From NCBI RefSeq assembly GCF_025685655.1, contig NZ_JAGSYG010000003.1:372001-436000 (forward strand): a DNA stretch of 64,000 nucleotides, in the 5' to 3' direction. The translations under genes were made by a program, and so were the position numbers. A model generated the notes under the pieces. That model was not told where the DNA came from, did not search any database, and saw nothing but the letters and a program-made list of their open reading frames with translations. Below are positions 36,934 through 46,169 of the stretch, piece by piece; positions within the stretch are counted from its first letter, which is position 1; the number at the start of each line of letters is the position of its first letter. The DNA is from Acidicapsa ligni (lineage in GTDB: Bacteria; Acidobacteriota; Terriglobia; Terriglobales; Acidobacteriaceae).

Positions 36934-39573
36934 GTGTCAAATCTGAAAAGATACACGAGCTGGAATCGCCGGCAGTTTGTAGCCGGACTAACTTCTGCCG
37001 CGGCTATCATCGCAGGCAGTAAAACCACCCTTCTGGCCGCGTCTGCAAAGCGCGTCGTCTTTATCGTTCCCAACTTTCATCCTGCGAGCTGCGGCTGGCT
37101 CACCACCTTTTCAAAGGAACGAATCTACTGCGCCAACAGCTATCTAAGCCATCTGGATCGTGTGCGGGATGATGCGAATTACGAGTTCGTCCTATCCGAA
37201 ATCAACAACATCATCGCCATCATGAACTTTCAGCCTCAGCGCATTCCAGAGTTGAAGCAGAGGGTCGCGGAGAAGAGAGTTGAGCTGGTGAACGGCTTCT
37301 TCCTGGAGTCCACAATCAATCTCTCCGGTGGAGAAGCACTCGTGCGCCTCGGCGTGATCGGCCAACGCTGGTATCAGAAAATGTTTGGACTCACCCCGCG
37401 TTATGCGTGGAACATCGACACCTGCGGAGTGCACGATCAAATGCCGCAAATCGTCTCTGGACTGGGGATGGAAGCGATGGTCTATACTCGCAAAAATCCA
37501 ACAGGCAAGAGCCTCTATTGGACCACTGCTCCGGACGGATCAAAGATTCTAACCCTGTGCCCAGGCAGCTATACAGATGCCAGCAGCATCTTCTCTACAA
37601 AGACACCACTTACCTCGCCACAGCTTGGAGAACTGGAAAGCTTCTTCGCGAATAAGGATTCCATCACGCCTGCTGGCGCGCCCATCATGGTGCTCGGAGG
37701 AAGCGAGGACTACTCCACAGCACCGGCGGTAAAACAGTATCCCACCGAATTTCTCCACGACTGGTCCGCAGCAGAACCAGGGCGTCAAATTCGGTTTACA
37801 ACCTTGAGCCGATACATCGACATAATCAAACCCGAGATTGCATCCGGCCATGTTTCCCTTCCAACCGTACAAGCTGGAACAGCCTATGATTTCGATGCTT
37901 TCTGGATCGATAATCAAAAGGTAAAAACCTGGTATCGTCGCGATGAACAGGCACTTCAGGCATCCGAAGCATTGGCCACCATCGCGAGCCTCACAACGAA
38001 ATATGAGTATCCATCGCAATATTTGTACGATGCATGGATTCTCATGAGCCTCAACATGGATCGGAATACATTGTGGGGATCGGCAGGCGGAATGGTCTTC
38101 GTCGATCAGAAATCGTGGGACGCACAGGATCGATTCGAATGGGTAGAAAAGACCACCGATACAGTGCTTGCATCCGCAGCATCCAGCGTCGTGAGCTCAG
38201 GCAATGAAGTAGCTCTCTTCAATCCACTGAACTGGAAGCGAAACGATCCGATTGCACTAACTCTGCCGCAGGGCAAAAGCCTCGAAGGCATCGCTTGCGA
38301 AAAGCTTGAGGATGGCTCCGTGCTCTGCCACGTCGAGATGCCATCGATGAGCCTCGGTAGCTGGAAGCTCTCCGATAAAGCTCCAGAATCCGCCGCACCA
38401 ACGGAAGCATCCACAACCATCGAGACCAGGTATTACCTCATCAAAATGGACCCGGCCACCGGCGATATTGCCAGCCTGAAGATGAAAACATCCGGTCGCG
38501 AATTGCTATCCGGCCCTGCGAACAAAGTCATCGCCGAGCGTCCCAGGCAAAAGCCGGATGACGCTGGCGACCACATGCCGCCTATTCCTGAGCGAGAGAG
38601 AATCGCCACCAGCGCCGATAGCCACTCGACAATTCAAGTGTCCAAAGGCCCCATCACCACCACGATTCGCGTCAGCGGAACATTCTATGGCGGAGGCGCA
38701 TTGCACCGCACCATACGCCTTTATAACAACCACCCGCGTATTGATTTCGAGACAGAACTGAACGATATTCCTAACTACACTGTCGTCTTTGCCGAGTTCC
38801 CCTGGGCTGAAGATATTCGCGACGTTCGAAGAGGAATTCCATACGGCTTTTCTCACGGCGCATGGGCTACCCCCAACCCTGAGCTGCATGGATGGACCAA
38901 AGGCATCGTACCTGCAGTGAGATGGATCGATTACTCCTTGATCGGCGGCGGAGGCATCGCACTTCTCGATCGCGGACTCAGCGGACGCGAGTTGAACAAT
39001 CGTTCAGCGGCAGTCTATCTGATCAATGCAGAAGACAAGTACTGGGGCTATGAAAACTCCTGGCTCAGCGGCAAGGGCCGTCATGCAATGCCCTTTGCGT
39101 TGCTGCCTCATAGCGAGGAGTGGGATCAGGCCTCCATCGCTCGCGCCGCATGGGAGTACAACCGCGAGCCTGTCCTCGTCGCAGATCGAACAGCAATGCC
39201 ATCGAAGTCATTTCTTACAACATCGGAAAATGTAATTGTCGAGGCCATGCGCCGAGAGGGCAATCACATCGAGATAAGGCTCGTGGAGTGCATCGGCAAA
39301 TCAGGACAAGCCGAACTGGCACTGCTGCTCCCACACAGCAAACTCACATTCACCGACCTCACAGGAAAGCCCATATCCACGCATGCGAAGGGCGCACATT
39401 ACAACTTCCCTGTTCGTCCGCAGCAGATTGTCACGCTGCATTTCGAAACAGCATCTGCAGTAGCCGAGCCAGAGCAAGTTACCAAGTGGGACCAATTCGT
39501 CCCGGAGCATAAACTTCCGGCATTGCATGCCTACGATCCAAGCCTGATTGGTCATCCACCCTTCGGGTCGTAA
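36934..39573 (+). CDS. GH38-like alpha-mannosidase with altered metal-site motif, Tat-type signal
   Basis: The start is GTG at 36934, preceded by GAGGAGATAGGGC. The 879-residue protein has a twin-arginine signal ([15 protein letters not shown]). The GH38 core includes [26 protein letters not shown]-like ...[11 protein letters not shown] and the nucleophile region [17 protein letters not shown] (Asp162), followed by a beta-sandwich C-terminal half ([20 protein letters not shown]). The usual N-terminal zinc motif HxDxGW is here NFHPASCGW: the GW and one His (49) remain, but the Asp ligand is Ser/Ala. The enzyme may use a different metal arrangement or substrate. It is followed by a MaoC-like gene 61 bp on. 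Family membership is clear; alpha-mannosidase activity is inferred. Confidence 0.82.
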   Translation: MSNLKRYTSWNRRQFVAGLTSAAAIIAGSKTTLLAASAKRVVFIVPNFHPASCGWLTTFSKERIYCANSYLSHLDRVRDDANYEFVLSEINNIIAIMNFQPQRIPELKQRVAEKRVELVNGFFLESTINLSGGEALVRLGVIGQRWYQKMFGLTPRYAWNIDTCGVHDQMPQIVSGLGMEAMVYTRKNPTGKSLYWTTAPDGSKILTLCPGSYTDASSIFSTKTPLTSPQLGELESFFANKDSITPAGAPIMVLGGSEDYSTAPAVKQYPTEFLHDWSAAEPGRQIRFTTLSRYIDIIKPEIASGHVSLPTVQAGTAYDFDAFWIDNQKVKTWYRRDEQALQASEALATIASLTTKYEYPSQYLYDAWILMSLNMDRNTLWGSAGGMVFVDQKSWDAQDRFEWVEKTTDTVLASAASSVVSSGNEVALFNPLNWKRNDPIALTLPQGKSLEGIACEKLEDGSVLCHVEMPSMSLGSWKLSDKAPESAAPTEASTTIETRYYLIKMDPATGDIASLKMKTSGRELLSGPANKVIAERPRQKPDDAGDHMPPIPERERIATSADSHSTIQVSKGPITTTIRVSGTFYGGGALHRTIRLYNNHPRIDFETELNDIPNYTVVFAEFPWAEDIRDVRRGIPYGFSHGAWATPNPELHGWTKGIVPAVRWIDYSLIGGGGIALLDRGLSGRELNNRSAAVYLINAEDKYWGYENSWLSGKGRHAMPFALLPHSEEWDQASIARAAWEYNREPVLVADRTAMPSKSFLTTSENVIVEAMRREGNHIEIRLVECIGKSGQAELALLLPHSKLTFTDLTGKPISTHAKGAHYNFPVRPQQIVTLHFETASAVAEPEQVTKWDQFVPEHKLPALHAYDPSLIGHPPFGS

Positions 39574-39634
39574 TTATCCAAAGGAGCAACACACTTCGGC
39601 GCGCAAAGAATCACAATGCATCACAAGGCCAATC

Positions 39635-40153
39635 ATGAAGAATCCGAATCCCGACGCAGCGAAGCACAAGGATATCCCGCTCTTTCACTCGGAAGACTGG
39701 CACTACGAAGATTTTGAGATCGGTAGCCGTATGCGCTCCATTCGGCGCACGATCTCAGAGGGCGAGAGCATGGCCTTCAATGCGCTGGTCATGGACATGC
39801 ACCCTTATGTCGCCGATGAAGTCTTTGCCGTTGAAGAGGGTATCTTCGGAAGAAGAATCGTAGCCGGTGCTTTTGTCTTCAGCCTTGGCCTCGGACTCAT
39901 GGCGCACAACTGCGTTCATACCTTCAGCTACGGCTATGACAAGCTGCGTTTCATCAAGCCCGTCTTTCTGGGAGACACGATTTACACCATTCGCACCAAC
40001 CTTGAGAAAGCGCCCAAATATCCAGACATGGGGATCGTGCGCGTTTCCTATGAAGTCTTCAAACACCCCGGCGAACTCGTCCTCTACTGTGAGCACCTGC
40101 AGACGGCGAAATATAAGGCGCCAGCAAACTTTCAATCTCAGATAAAGCAATAA
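39635..40153 (+). CDS. MaoC-like hot-dog protein lacking the catalytic histidine
   Basis: The start at 39635 ([12 protein letters not shown]) is chosen with AAGG six bases upstream; the longer frame from 39548 overlaps the GH38 end. It has 172 residues. Hot-dog fold markers shared with the MaoC protein at 18591 are [40 protein letters not shown] and VLYCEHL. In the hydratase motif, however, the sequence is [10 protein letters not shown]: Asp54 aligns with the catalytic Asp, but the catalytic His position is Val59. It may be inactive, use His56 instead, or be a binding protein or thioesterase. It is followed, after about 320 bp, by an IclR regulator on the same strand. Confidence 0.82.
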   Translation: MKNPNPDAAKHKDIPLFHSEDWHYEDFEIGSRMRSIRRTISEGESMAFNALVMDMHPYVADEVFAVEEGIFGRRIVAGAFVFSLGLGLMAHNCVHTFSYGYDKLRFIKPVFLGDTIYTIRTNLEKAPKYPDMGIVRVSYEVFKHPGELVLYCEHLQTAKYKAPANFQSQIKQ

Positions 40154-40472
40154 AGCATCAACGGAATCAAGTTGGCGGGAAAGACAAGCATTGAGGCATG
40201 GCTGAATCTGTTTCGTAGCGACATGAGCAGCGTGATATGCCCACATCTCGACGAAGCCACTTCTATCGCAGTATGATTTCATCAGCCGTGCGATTCCAAT
40301 ACGTAAAATCACTTGAGAGAGGTGCCAACGCGAGCCCTTTACTCTTCGTGCACACGATGGGCCGGGAACAAGAGTTCCTGCACAGCAAACGAGACAACCA
40401 TTTCTCCGATGGATGCAGTAGAATGCTCATCAACTTCGGCGTACTCATGCTGTGACCAGGAGATCTTGCCTA
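40154..40472. other. Intergenic region upstream of IclR gene
   Basis: About 320 bp between the MaoC-like and IclR genes. Small frames here have no recognisable product. I see no convincing hairpin or promoter box, so whether the two genes share a transcript is open. Confidence 0.4.
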
Positions 40473-41249
40473 GTGCCTAAGCAAAAGGTAGTTGAACCAG
40501 CATCTCGATACACCACTCCGGCCCTCGAAAAAGGCCTGGACATCCTCGAACTGTTCGCATCCACATCAGAAGAACTGACCAAGCGTGAGGTCGCTCGCCG
40601 GCTAGGTCGCACCGTTTCTGAAATCTTCCGAATGCTTGTATGCCTTGAAGGACGAGGCTATCTGGCCGAGTCACCGGGAGAGGATCGCCTGCGGTTAACG
40701 CTGAAGCTCTTCAAGCTCGGGCAGGAACATCCTCCCGTGAAACGCCTGACAGAAAAAGCGATTCCCATCATGCACGACGTCGCTCAAAAAACTAACCAAT
40801 CCTGCCACCTCGGCGTACTCGATGGCGGCCAGGTGATCATTCTCGCCCAGGCAGATGCACCCACCAGTACGGGCTTCTACGTCAAAGCCGGTTCAAGCGT
40901 TGACCTCATGGAAGCAGCCACAGGCCATGTAATCCTTGCACATCAACGTGCAGAGATACGCGAACGCGCCATTCTCGAATGGCAGCGCGATACCAAGAAA
41001 AATGTCCCATCCGATCTGGAAAGGCATCTCTCGAAAATCCGCCAGCGGGGCTATGAAGAACGCGAAAGCTACCAGGTAAGCGGAGTGATGAATATCAGCT
41101 TTCCGATAATGGATAACCAGGGCTACGCCATTGCAGCCCTCTCCATTCCCTTTCTGAAAAGAATTCAGGATCAAACCACAGGTAAGGACGTTCGCGCCCA
41201 CCTGCGGCAAGCCAGCCTGCAAATCTCCAAAGAGATCGGCGGAGACTGA
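40473..41249 (+). CDS. IclR-family transcriptional regulator
   Basis: The start is GTG at 40473 (MPKQKVVEPASRYTTPALEKG), chosen because AGGAG at 40458-40462 precedes it; a GTG at 40452 has no such site. It has 258 residues. The winged helix is YTTPALEKGLDILELFAST and VARRLGRTVSEIFRMLVCLEGRGYL; the effector domain has SCHLGVLDGGQVIILAQAD, MEAATGHVILAH and VSGVMNISFPIMDNQGYAIAALSIPF. It is clearly paralogous to the IclR protein at 21454, including the linked VPALEKGLDILE/TPALEKGLDILE segment, and each sits beside a MaoC-like gene. This suggests duplicated regulatory modules for related acids. It is convergent with the mutarotase gene, only two bases separating the stops. Confidence 0.92.
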   Translation: MPKQKVVEPASRYTTPALEKGLDILELFASTSEELTKREVARRLGRTVSEIFRMLVCLEGRGYLAESPGEDRLRLTLKLFKLGQEHPPVKRLTEKAIPIMHDVAQKTNQSCHLGVLDGGQVIILAQADAPTSTGFYVKAGSSVDLMEAATGHVILAHQRAEIRERAILEWQRDTKKNVPSDLERHLSKIRQRGYEERESYQVSGVMNISFPIMDNQGYAIAALSIPFLKRIQDQTTGKDVRAHLRQASLQISKEIGGD

Positions 41250-41251
41250 CA

Positions 41252-41575
41252 TCAGTCCAGGTGAAAGACCTCATCCATCTGCGACCACCACTCCCCCGCA
41301 GGTCGATCCGGAAACGGTTCCTGCATCGGGTTCATGATTGCCCACCATCGTTGCGTTGCAGGGTCAGCAGCCATCTTGGCCATATCTGCGGAGAAGTCCG
41401 ATCCGACATACTCGAAGTAGCCAAACAATACCGAGCTACGAAGAAAGATCGAGTAGTTTTCTATATTGCATTCGCGAATCGTGTGAAGCACATCCTGCGG
41501 GACTGCACTATGCGCGACCCTGTATGCCTCCTCGTGTTCAGACCTCAGTCGAATGACCATTCCATATCGCTTCAT
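41252..41575 (-). CDS. L-rhamnose/L-fucose mutarotase family protein
   Basis: A 107-residue protein; the start at 41575 is the second of two ATGs behind AAGGGGAAG. It matches the RhaM/YiiL fold family: MKRYGMVIRLRSEHEEAYRVAH, ECNIENYSIFLRSSVLFGYFEYVG, and the conserved C-terminal QRWWAIMNPMQEPFPDRP ... EVFHLD. These proteins interconvert alpha and beta anomers of 6-deoxy-L-sugars. It ends a minus-strand series GH29 fucosidase - Gfo/Idh dehydrogenase - mutarotase, so L-fucose is the likely substrate here, supplying the beta anomer to a dehydrogenase. The family includes both rhamnose and fucose enzymes, and the sequence alone does not decide. Confidence 0.88.
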   Translation of the reverse strand: MKRYGMVIRLRSEHEEAYRVAHSAVPQDVLHTIRECNIENYSIFLRSSVLFGYFEYVGSDFSADMAKMAADPATQRWWAIMNPMQEPFPDRPAGEWWSQMDEVFHLD

Positions 41576-41604
41576 CATCTTCCCCTTCGGATAGCACACT
41601 GCCT

Positions 41605-42717
41605 TTAAATGTCGTCCTTGAATGAGACATAAGCCGCGCCGTTATCACTCGAACGGTAAAGCGCCTCGACCAGAGCCATCGTCTCATATGCGTCTTCAAA
41701 ATGCGTTGGCAAACTGGCCGCAGAGCCTTCTACATAAGCCTGCAAAGCTCCCATCGGGCCCATGAACCCATCAGGAAAATTGTTGCCCTGGATTGGAACA
41801 GAAGTCCACGAAGCCTCGCCAGCACCACGCCGAGCATACTCCACCGTGTCCGGTCTTCCGGTTGGATAATCGAGGTTCACACCCATCGTCATGCGCGCAG
41901 CACCATGCAATCCTTCAAACTGCACAAAGCTATGCTGATGTGCTTCTCCAAATTCATGACTGTGATTCGTCGCGACAAACACCCGCATCGCATCGCCATA
42001 ATCGAGAATCGCCACCGTCTTCGTCGCTGCCAGCCCCGCCGCATGAGGACTCTTCACCGTCTTTGCCGAAACGCTGCGAGGATTGCCCAGCCACGAACGA
42101 ATCAGGTCGAAGTAATGAATGCTGTGATAGAGAATTTCCAATCGTGGCGCAGTTGCTAAAAATGTCCATAGATGCCACGGAGTAAACGTACTCGTCTGCA
42201 CCTCGACATCGTGAATCGCGCCAATCATCCCGGCATCCGCAAGCGCCTGCACAGCAAGATTGTTGGGTGAGTATCGCAACGAAAAATTCACCGATGCGGT
42301 TAGCCCTTTATTCCTGCAGATTTCGCGTATGGCCGCAGCTTCTGCCAGCGTCTCGCCCATCGGCTTCTGCATCAGCACAGCAGTTCCATCCTTCAGTTGA
42401 GGAAGAATATGCACCAACTGAGAAGCCGGAACTGCGACATCAAAAATGACATCATCAGGAGCGAAACGAACCGCCTCGGCAATCGTGGAAAAGGCATTCG
42501 GAATACCGCGCTCCGTAGCCAGGCTCGTTGCCCGTTCCGCATTCTCATCCATGATTCCAATAACAGGAAAACCAGCCATCGCATAGGCCGGCAGGTGCGC
42601 CGCGCGAACGATGCCTCCCGCCCCAATCACAAGGATTGGCCGTGGCTGTTTAGGCCGTGGCATCTTGATCGACTGTGTATCCGGAAGCGCCGATGTATGC
42701 GGGTGATCGAAAGCCAT
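41605..42717 (-). CDS. Gfo/Idh/MocA-family NAD(P)-dependent sugar dehydrogenase
   Basis: A 370-residue oxidoreductase. The Rossmann motif is VIGAGGIVRAAHLPAY; the active-site lysine lies in LMQKPMGETLAEA (QKP in place of the common EKP). The catalytic/substrate segment is ILYHSIHYFDLIRSWLG, with His in the expected place. It sits between a GH29 fucosidase (81 bp upstream) and the mutarotase (about 30 bp downstream) on the same strand. That makes it a good candidate for the L-fucose dehydrogenase producing L-fucono-lactone, upstream of FucD; this is inferred from context, as the family oxidises many sugars. A later in-frame ATG at 42663 is an alternative start. Confidence 0.87.
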   Translation of the reverse strand: MAFDHPHTSALPDTQSIKMPRPKQPRPILVIGAGGIVRAAHLPAYAMAGFPVIGIMDENAERATSLATERGIPNAFSTIAEAVRFAPDDVIFDVAVPASQLVHILPQLKDGTAVLMQKPMGETLAEAAAIREICRNKGLTASVNFSLRYSPNNLAVQALADAGMIGAIHDVEVQTSTFTPWHLWTFLATAPRLEILYHSIHYFDLIRSWLGNPRSVSAKTVKSPHAAGLAATKTVAILDYGDAMRVFVATNHSHEFGEAHQHSFVQFEGLHGAARMTMGVNLDYPTGRPDTVEYARRGAGEASWTSVPIQGNNFPDGFMGPMGALQAYVEGSAASLPTHFEDAYETMALVEALYRSSDNGAAYVSFKDDI

Positions 42718-42761
42718 AGGCGCTTGTGCTCCTTGCGCGTCATTGAAAAATTATGCGAAGC

Positions 42762-42792
42762 CGGGCTCACTCAGACTAGCCAGGTGAGCCCG
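42762..42792 (-). terminator. Intrinsic terminator after the 42799-44259 fucosidase
   Basis: Stem CGGGCTCAC / GTGAGCCCG (42762-42770 and 42784-42792, 13-nt loop) lies within ten bases of the fucosidase stop. On the minus strand it is followed by GGCTTCGCATAATTTTT. The T-run is a little distant. Some readthrough into the dehydrogenase gene is possible. Confidence 0.6.
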
Positions 42793-42798
42793 CTCTCT

Positions 42799-44259
42799 TT
42801 ATGCAGTCGTCAGCACAAGCACCGTTGCGATCGGATCCGGCATCTGCCCAGGTAATGCGATATCCAGACCTCCGCCGCTCTTCGTTACCTTCAACGGAGT
42901 CTTTGCGTTGTCAGACAACAGATAAGCGCCCGTTACATTACGCGGCATCTTGTCCAGATGAAAAGTCGAACCCGGCCACTCGAACAAATGAATGTAAACC
43001 TCATTCGACTTGGTCGTCGATCGCCATTTCCAACTCGGCACAAACTTCGGTTTGCCTTCTTTATCCTTTTCCGTTGCAGAGAATGCACCGGCCTCAGCAC
43101 CAAACAACGTCGGCTGCGTAGCATAAATGGATTCGCCATTCACCGCGAGCCACTTGCCCACTTCTCGCAGTCGCTCAACCTCCTCGACCGGCACTTCTCC
43201 AGTCTGCATGGGGCCAATGTTCAATAGATAGTTGCCGCCCTTACTGGCAATATCGATCAGGTTCCGCAGCAGCGTCTCAGTGCTCTTGAAGTTCTTATCG
43301 TCCTGCTTGTATCCCCAGGTATCGTTCATCGTCATGCACGATTCCCAATCGCGGCCAGGATATCCCTGTGCAGGAATGTACTGCTCTGGAGTCTCGGTAT
43401 CTCCGCTATAATCGCCACCCAGACGGTTGTTCCAGATCAGCTTCGGATGCTCATTCAACAATTTCACAACTTCACCAGCAAGCTCCGGAGTCATGTCCTT
43501 GGTCGGCGTGTCAAACCACACGATCACCGGAAAGTCACCGTAATTCGTCAGCAGTTCCCGCATCTGCGGTATCGACTTCTTGCGCAGATACTCCGCATAA
43601 TTTCCATCCTGTGCTGGATCCCAATGAAAGGTCGGCGGTTTATGATCGCCGGTCTTATAAGCAGCGCCACCAGGCGCCGTCCAATCCTGATCCTGCGAGT
43701 AATAGAAGCCAAGCTTCATATCCTGCTTGCGACACTCCGCAGCCAATTCCTTCATCGGATCGCGCTTGAACGGCGTAGCATCGACAATGTTGAAAGGATC
43801 GGCCTTCGACTCGAACATCGCAAACCCATCGTGATGCTTGGCCGTAATCACGATGTACTTCATCCCCGCCGACTTAGCCAGCCCCACAATTTCCTCGGCA
43901 TTGAACTGGGTCGGGTTGAACTTGGGCGCTAGGGCCTTGTAGTCCGCAACGGGAATCGAGGCACGATTCATGATCCATTCGCCAATTCCCGGAACCTCCT
44001 TGCCATCCCAGCGGCCCGCAGGAATCGAATAGAGCCCCCAGTGAACGAACATGCCAAACCGCGCCTCACGAAACCACTGCAGGCGCGCATTTTTCTCCGC
44101 AGGCGTCTCCGTATCCTGAATGGAAGGTACCGGATGCTTCTTGCCAACCTTGTACTTTTCACCCTCAATCTGGGCCCAAGCCTGCGTAGCATCGCCAATC
44201 GCAAGGCCCGATGCAGCAATGACGCAGCCCTTTGAAAATGCTCTCCTCGATACCTTCAT
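42799..44259 (-). CDS. GH29 alpha-L-fucosidase, Tat-type signal
   Basis: The start is at 44259, second of two ATGs behind AAGGAGACGG, opening MKVSRRAFSKGCVIAASG, a twin-arginine signal. It has 486 residues. GH29 landmarks are WFREARFGMFVHWGLYS, YIVITAKHHDGFAMFES, the nucleophile region FPVIVWFDTPTKDM (Asp of WFD), MTMNDTWGYKQDDKNFKS and SKGGNYLLNIGPMQTGE. It is divergent from the next fucosidase at 44498 across a 238-bp AT-rich region and precedes the dehydrogenase and mutarotase genes on its own strand. This makes fucose release and the first steps of fucose oxidation one gene group. Confidence 0.94.
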   Translation of the reverse strand: MKVSRRAFSKGCVIAASGLAIGDATQAWAQIEGEKYKVGKKHPVPSIQDTETPAEKNARLQWFREARFGMFVHWGLYSIPAGRWDGKEVPGIGEWIMNRASIPVADYKALAPKFNPTQFNAEEIVGLAKSAGMKYIVITAKHHDGFAMFESKADPFNIVDATPFKRDPMKELAAECRKQDMKLGFYYSQDQDWTAPGGAAYKTGDHKPPTFHWDPAQDGNYAEYLRKKSIPQMRELLTNYGDFPVIVWFDTPTKDMTPELAGEVVKLLNEHPKLIWNNRLGGDYSGDTETPEQYIPAQGYPGRDWESCMTMNDTWGYKQDDKNFKSTETLLRNLIDIASKGGNYLLNIGPMQTGEVPVEEVERLREVGKWLAVNGESIYATQPTLFGAEAGAFSATEKDKEGKPKFVPSWKWRSTTKSNEVYIHLFEWPGSTFHLDKMPRNVTGAYLLSDNAKTPLKVTKSGGGLDIALPGQMPDPIATVLVLTTA

Positions 44260-44497
44260 CATCCGTCTCCTTTTCCGATCTGTATGGCCACTCCTGGGCA
44301 TGCCGCAGAACTTCGCCGCAATCGGATCCGCAAAAATGACTCGCCAAACACTCTATCATTAGTGATTAACAATATTCATATACGGAACATCTTCACAACC
44401 ACAAATTATTTAACTAAGGAGAAGTTTCCTGGTTTCATATATGGTTGTGGTGCCTTATTCAGGGCATTTAACCTCCATCTGAAGGGATCTGCTTCCT

Positions 44498-46156
44498 ATG
44501 CTCGGAACGCGACGTCTCTGCCGTATCCTCTGCCTATCCACCACTTTTCTGCTGCTCGGCAGCCAGCTCGCTATCTCCGCTGTCACTCCCGAGGACGATG
44601 TTGAGAAAGGCTCGTTGAACAAGCCGGAACGATTGGATTGGTTTCGCGATCAGGGCTTTGGCCTCTTCATTCACTGGAGCGTCGACAGCCAGCTTGGCGT
44701 AGTCATCAGCCATTCGCTCGTCGGTGCGTCGCCTGAATATACCGATCGCTTTTTCGGAGATCTGCCGAAATCCTTCGACCCGCACGAGTTTCATCCATTG
44801 GATTGGGCGCGGCTTGCGCACCTGGCGGGCATCCGATATGTGATGTTTACAACGAAGCATCACTCCGGTTTTGCGATGTTCGACACGGCAACGACTCCAT
44901 TCGGCATCATGAATACGCCCTTTCATCGCGATATCACGAAAGAGGTTTTCGACGCCTTTCGCTCTGAGGGTATCGCCACAGGTGTTTATTATTCGCCGGA
45001 TGATTTCTGGTGGCTGCATCAGCATGGCAAGACGATCCAGCGCTCTGTTCCCGGAGTGCAGCCGCGCAATAACCCCGGCCTGATGCAATACGACCAAACC
45101 CAGATCAACGAGCTTCTGACGCACTACGGCAAGATCGACGCACTCTTTTTGGATGGCGAAGCGGACGGACTTCGCGACCTCGCATGGAAGCTCAATCCCG
45201 ACATCGTCGTCACACGCGGCGCAATCAAAACGCCCGAACTCACCATCCCCGGCATGCCGATACCCGGCGCCTGGGAAACCTGTATGACCATGGGCACAGC
45301 ATGGCAGTACCAGCCACAAAACGAGCACTACAAGTCCGGTGGCGAACTGATTCGCATGCTCATTCAGACACGTGCCAAGGGCGGCAATTTCCTCCTCAAT
45401 GTCGGCCCCAAACCGAATGGCGAACTGCCTATCGAAGAAGAAGAACGCCTGCGCGAAATCGCCCTTTGGATGTTTGTGAACTCGGATGCAATTTATAGTG
45501 TGCGCCCCTGGGTTATCACCAACGAAGGCGATACCTGGTTTACGAAAAAGAAAGACAGCAACACGCTGTACGCCATCGTCGAATCCGATACGCCGTGGCC
45601 GCGTGCCACCTGGAAGGACTTCACGCTGCATTCGGTTCATGCAACGGATAAAACGGAAGTAAGCATCCTTGGCCAGAGCGGTCAGATTGTCGAATACCAC
45701 GCGGAGATCAAGCCTGAATCAAGCTGGCATCAGGAAAAAGATGGCCTCCACATCCGCGCGATGCAGGCACAACGATTGCAGGACAACTTCCGCTGGCCGA
45801 ACCCGGTTGTGTTGAAGATCACAAATGTTGAACCGGCATTCGCTCCTCCGCATGTGCAGACCATCGGATCAATCGCAGAGCCTTCCGGTCAGCAGGAGAC
45901 ACTGCAAGGCAATGTTCTGGACATGGGCGACAGTTCCTCGCTTCAGGTTGGATTTGAATATCGTCCGATTCTCGGAGAGGACGTTAATTCGCGCTCCTCG
46001 CCGTGGATCGCCACGCCGATACAAACCATAATGAAACCCGGCCCGATCACCGCGCATATCGAAGGGCTCTCCCCAAAAACGACATACGAATTTCGCGCCG
46101 TTATCCACCATCCATTACTCGCACTCTATGGCTCCGAGATCTCCATGAAGCGTTAG
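44498..46156 (+). CDS. GH29 alpha-L-fucosidase with C-terminal Fn3-like domain, Sec signal
   Basis: A 552-residue enzyme with a Sec-type signal peptide (ILCLSTTFLLLGSQLAISA), unlike the other three fucosidases. Landmarks are WFRDQGFGLFIHWSVDSQ, YVMFTTKHHSGFAMFDT, the nucleophile region KIDALFLDGEADGL (Asp of FLDG), MTMGTAWQYQPQNEHYKS and AKGGNFLLNVGPKPNGE. About 80 extra C-terminal residues end with an Fn3-like strand pattern (GPITAHIEGLSPKTTYEFRAVIHH). Its active-site entry (HWSVDSQLGVVISHSLVGAS) differs from the WGxYS type, suggesting another linkage or aglycone preference. It is divergent from the fucosidase at 42799 and convergent with the ABC permease, the stops 13 bp apart. Confidence 0.92.
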   Translation: MLGTRRLCRILCLSTTFLLLGSQLAISAVTPEDDVEKGSLNKPERLDWFRDQGFGLFIHWSVDSQLGVVISHSLVGASPEYTDRFFGDLPKSFDPHEFHPLDWARLAHLAGIRYVMFTTKHHSGFAMFDTATTPFGIMNTPFHRDITKEVFDAFRSEGIATGVYYSPDDFWWLHQHGKTIQRSVPGVQPRNNPGLMQYDQTQINELLTHYGKIDALFLDGEADGLRDLAWKLNPDIVVTRGAIKTPELTIPGMPIPGAWETCMTMGTAWQYQPQNEHYKSGGELIRMLIQTRAKGGNFLLNVGPKPNGELPIEEEERLREIALWMFVNSDAIYSVRPWVITNEGDTWFTKKKDSNTLYAIVESDTPWPRATWKDFTLHSVHATDKTEVSILGQSGQIVEYHAEIKPESSWHQEKDGLHIRAMQAQRLQDNFRWPNPVVLKITNVEPAFAPPHVQTIGSIAEPSGQQETLQGNVLDMGDSSSLQVGFEYRPILGEDVNSRSSPWIATPIQTIMKPGPITAHIEGLSPKTTYEFRAVIHHPLLALYGSEISMKR

Positions 46157-46169
46157 CAGCAACATCCAC

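Noticed and set aside
44534-45700. A 388-codon open frame on the minus strand opposite the fourth fucosidase
   Set aside because: It lies wholly antisense to a clear GH29 gene, has no recognisable motifs, and its length is explained by the codon bias of the sense strand.
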